Assembly (NCBI GenBank): GCA_946885845.1
Contig: CAMPHJ010000002.1
Coordinates: 62,001-126,000 of the forward strand
From: an uncultured Sphingobium sp.
GTDB taxonomy: Bacteria > Pseudomonadota > Alphaproteobacteria > Sphingomonadales > Sphingomonadaceae
Direction of reading: 5' to 3'
DNA: 64,000 nt
Below are positions 61,888 to 64,000 of this stretch, in pieces (within the stretch, counting starts at the first letter, position 1; the number at the start of each line of letters is the position of its first letter). A program made the position numbers and the translations under genes. Under the pieces are notes generated by a model. It made no database searches, was not told where the DNA came from, and was given only the letters and a program-made list of their open reading frames with translations.

Positions 61888-62776
61888 ATGGGGGATAATT
61901 CCGAAGCCGAATCATTCATCACCCGCTGGAGGGACACGGGCGGGTCAGAGCTTGCCAATACGCAGAGCTTCATCAACGAGCTGTGCGCGTTGATCGGCGT
62001 TTCCCCGCCAGATGGCAGCCAAGCCGACGATGCGCGCAATGATTATGTGTTCGAGCGGCGCGTGTTCCAGGACAATGGCGACGGCACGACCAGCTTTGGA
62101 CGCACTGATTTATACAAGCGCGGCGCTTTCATCCTTGAGGCGAAGCAGGGCAGCGATGCCGACCGGGCCGCAGCCGAGCGTGGCGAGGACGATCTCGACC
62201 TGTTCGGCCAGACCGCTTCGGTGCGCATGAAGCGCGGCACCGCGCGGCGTGGCACGCCTGGATGGGCAAAGGCGATGGTGCAGGCGAAGGGCCAGGCCCA
62301 GCGCTACGCCAAGGCTCTGCCGGTGGATCATGGCTGGCCTCCGTTCCTGCTGGTCGCGGACATCGGCTATTGCATTGAGGTCTATGCCGACTTCACCAGC
62401 ACGGGAAAGGCCTATGCACAATTTCTGGATCGGGCGCGCTACCGCATAATGCTGAAGGATCTCGTCGGTCCGGACGTGGGGAAGCGTCTGGCCGCGATCT
62501 GGACCAGCCTAAGACGCTCGACCCATGCATCGAAGCGTTACGCGCGACGTTGCCGAACTGCTCGCCACTGTATCGCGCCGACTGGAGGCGCGCGGCCATT
62601 CTGCCGAAGCGGTCAGCGCCTTCCTCTCTCGCGTTCTATTCACCATGTTCGCGGAGCACACCGGTGTGCTCTTGCCGCGCGACAGCTTCAAGACGCTGCT
62701 GCGCGGGCAGTTCGCCCATCCCGAGCATCTTCATTACCAGCTATCCGCGCTGTGGAGTACGATGGACAAGCCTTGA
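61888..62776 (+). pseudogene. broken MmeI-type (type IIL) restriction-methyltransferase gene
   Basis: The first frame (to about 62500) has the MmeI-like N-terminal nuclease region GRTDLYKRGAFILEAKQGS, with an Asp...Glu-x-Lys catalytic set. Around 62502 the reading moves to another frame (DQPKTLDPCIEALR), and near 62540 it moves again to the frame with VTRDVAELLATVSRRLE and FLSRVLFTMFAEHTG, the spacer part. It stops after LWSTMDKP, so the methylase and target domains are missing. At least two frameshifts and a truncation, so nonfunctional as a whole. Confidence 0.7.
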
Positions 62777-62808
62777 TCGGTTGAACCTACGGGGTTTAAG
62801 GCAGCGCA

Positions 62809-63540
62809 ATGACAAAATCCCGTGATAGCGAACTTTCGATGGATCTCGGCATTGTGCGCCCAGGGAAGTCACCCCATGGCTCAAAGACCGTTGACAGAAT
62901 ACTTCAGGCAGCCGTCGACGTCCTGATCGAAGAAGGATATGCTGCTTTCACCTTGCAAAGGGTTGCTGCGAAATGTGACATGAAGATAGGTAACGTCACT
63001 CGTCATTTTCCCAAGAGAGAGGTGCTCGTTCAAATTCTTTTGCAAGATATTTTAACCTCGGGCGATAAGCTTCTAAAAAAGAATGTGTACAAGCCTAAGA
63101 TATCTGCAGAAGATGCATTGGCTCTTATCATTACTGGAACAATGGAGGGTGCCAAGACAAAAGGTACGACCCATTTGATGACTGAGCTTTGGGCAATGAG
63201 CAATCATAATGACTTTGTCGCACGACGTTTGGAATCGTTATATGGTCATGTTCACACGTTGATTGGCTCATTTGTGAGGCAGTTAAATGCCTCCATTAGT
63301 GCCGATGACGCTGAAGCTTTAGCGGTGTTCATCAACGCCACTATGGAGGGTGCTACGGTGCTTGCGGGATATGGCAAGCCGTGGGAGCCGAGAATGCCTT
63401 TCATGAAAGCAATGGCTGCACATTCACTGATCGCGATGGTGAAGACAATTACCCCCGATGATATACAACGGCTTATTAGCCGATCTTTGCATGCTACAGC
63501 GTCCGAGATTAGTTCCGACGTAGAACTCCTGCCTGAATGA
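62809..63540 (+). CDS. TetR-family transcriptional regulator
   Basis: A 243-residue regulator. The N-terminal helix-turn-helix begins KTVDRILQAAVDVLIEEGYAAFTLQRVA and has KIGNVTRHFPKREVLV; the C-terminal part is a ligand-binding helical domain. Its codons are clearly richer in A and T than those of neighbouring genes, a sign of a separate origin. It begins 33 bases after the broken MmeI-type gene. The target and ligand are unknown. Confidence 0.85.
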   Translation: MTKSRDSELSMDLGIVRPGKSPHGSKTVDRILQAAVDVLIEEGYAAFTLQRVAAKCDMKIGNVTRHFPKREVLVQILLQDILTSGDKLLKKNVYKPKISAEDALALIITGTMEGAKTKGTTHLMTELWAMSNHNDFVARRLESLYGHVHTLIGSFVRQLNASISADDAEALAVFINATMEGATVLAGYGKPWEPRMPFMKAMAAHSLIAMVKTITPDDIQRLISRSLHATASEISSDVELLPE

Positions 63541-64000
63541 CCGGCGTCATAGTTGCATGCTGACATCGTGGCCAGAGAGCCAACCGTGCGTTATTCCGGC
63601 ATGGTCAAGCAATGCAGCGTTGGTTTGCTACCCCGCCCTGTGAACGCGTTAGTTTCGTCAGCTGCGGCGTAGCCGATACCGGTTTGAGGGCGATGGTAGC
63701 CGCATTGCAGCGCTAGGTCATGGGTTCTATCGGAGCAGGAGCGCGCGGTTGCAGTTGGGCGACCGCTCAACAGGCTCGAACAATCCCGCTCCAGCGCTTA
63801 ACCGTCCAACAATCGCCGCCTCCCCGGCTTGCCGCGCGGGAGCCCTAACATCGAGCCGTGTTTAGGGCGCTTTGCGTCTCGATTTGGAGACTCACTTGAC
63901 ATAAAGTTGATATTGTTCAACATTGCATATCAGTTGTTACACACAAACACTTTAGGCGGTCCGGAAGCGTGGCCCATTCTTCACCGAACGACGGTCCACG
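63541..64000. other. gene-free right end of the window
   Basis: No credible gene was found. An AT-rich stretch at 63891-63950 has TTGACA at 63896 but no good -10 box, and an inverted repeat GTTGATATTGTTCAAC at 63906-63921 with TGATAT/ATATCA around it (63908, 63927). It may be a promoter or operator for a gene beyond the edge. Confidence 0.4.

Larger units (their letters stand above)
48433..64000. mobile_element. integrative mobilisable/conjugative element in tRNA-Thr (left end to window edge)
   Basis: The left junction is inside tRNA-Thr. The content is accessory: serine recombinase, ParB-like, TraD-like, HUH relaxase, unknown genes, a broken MmeI-type gene and a TetR gene. No type IV secretion gene and no second copy of the tRNA 3' end were found, so the right end probably lies beyond 64000. 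Confidence 0.65.

Noticed and set aside
63896..63924. TTGACA as a -35 box
   Set aside because: No acceptable -10 at 16-18 bases; kept only as a note within the end region.
61000..64000. right attachment site (second copy of the tRNA-Thr 3' end)
   Set aside because: I looked for GGTTCGAGTCC and the CCA-side sequence and did not find them, so no right border is claimed.
1..64000. CRISPR array or rRNA operon
   Set aside because: No regularly spaced direct repeats and no rRNA-like sequence were seen.

Overview
The window looks like a chromosome segment of a high-GC alphaproteobacterium, most likely a sphingomonad (Sphingobium/Sphingomonas type). The reasons are the many intact housekeeping genes with alphaproteobacterial gene order (rnd-lptC-lptA, hflK-hflC-degP, a 1553-residue NAD-dependent glutamate dehydrogenase), the TonB-rich iron locus, KDO genes, and dense coding with many 4-base overlaps. 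The assignment rests on gene content and style only; no search was run.

Layout. 1-2.6 kb is a small accessory patch next to the 3' end of a tRNA-Ser(GGA) gene: an IS66 remnant (tnpA tail, in-frame tnpB-tnpC fusion), a DUF5681-like gene pair and two look-alike terminator hairpins. 2.8-9.9 kb is core: alanine dehydrogenase, a phospholipase D-type enzyme, rpoZ, a GFA-family protein, a DEDDh nuclease, a spermidine-synthase-like protein, ung, a class A beta-lactamase relative and a DUF962 protein. 9.9-18.8 kb carries two FemAB-like acyltransferases around a JmjC-like cupin protein, then envelope genes (nucleotide-sugar epimerase, kdsD, kdsB, phosphatase, lptA, lptC, rnd). 19-31 kb holds a double cold-shock-domain protein, a cell wall hydrolase, cysK, an MFS transporter, a HerA-like ATPase, a DegP/Q protease, hflKC, the Fe-S carrier Mrp and a CoA-binding protein. 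31-35 kb holds an orphan molybdopterin hydroxylase, hemH, an acetoacetyl-CoA reductase and a ribbon-helix-helix protein. 35.4-42 kb is an iron-acquisition locus: TonB-dependent receptor, TonB, and an opposed PepSY / DUF2271 / DUF4198 / ApbE operon, with three Fur-box-like sites. 42-48.2 kb is glutamate dehydrogenase and a PAS-like sensor.

From the tRNA-Thr(CGT) gene at 48387 to the right edge is a mobile element. A large serine recombinase ends inside the tRNA gene, so the tRNA 3' end is the likely attachment site. Behind it are a small coupled gene, a ParB-like protein and a coupled three-gene operon (TraD-like protein, a coiled-coil protein with repeated WID motifs, and an unknown 676-residue protein). 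A large HUH relaxase lies divergently. A perfect dyad, TCCCTGACTCAGGGA, sits in the relaxase/TraD divergent region, and a near copy sits upstream of parB. Further right come a Cys-rich small protein, a PolB-type 3'-5' exonuclease, two unknown proteins, a second compact MobA/MobL-like HUH protein, a sigma-like protein preceded by two concentric inverted repeats, a broken MmeI-type restriction-methylase gene and an AT-richer TetR regulator. The right attachment site and any type IV secretion genes are not seen and would lie beyond the window.

The most novel material is in this element: the shared operator, the unknown coupled operon, the two different HUH proteins and the concentric palindromes.
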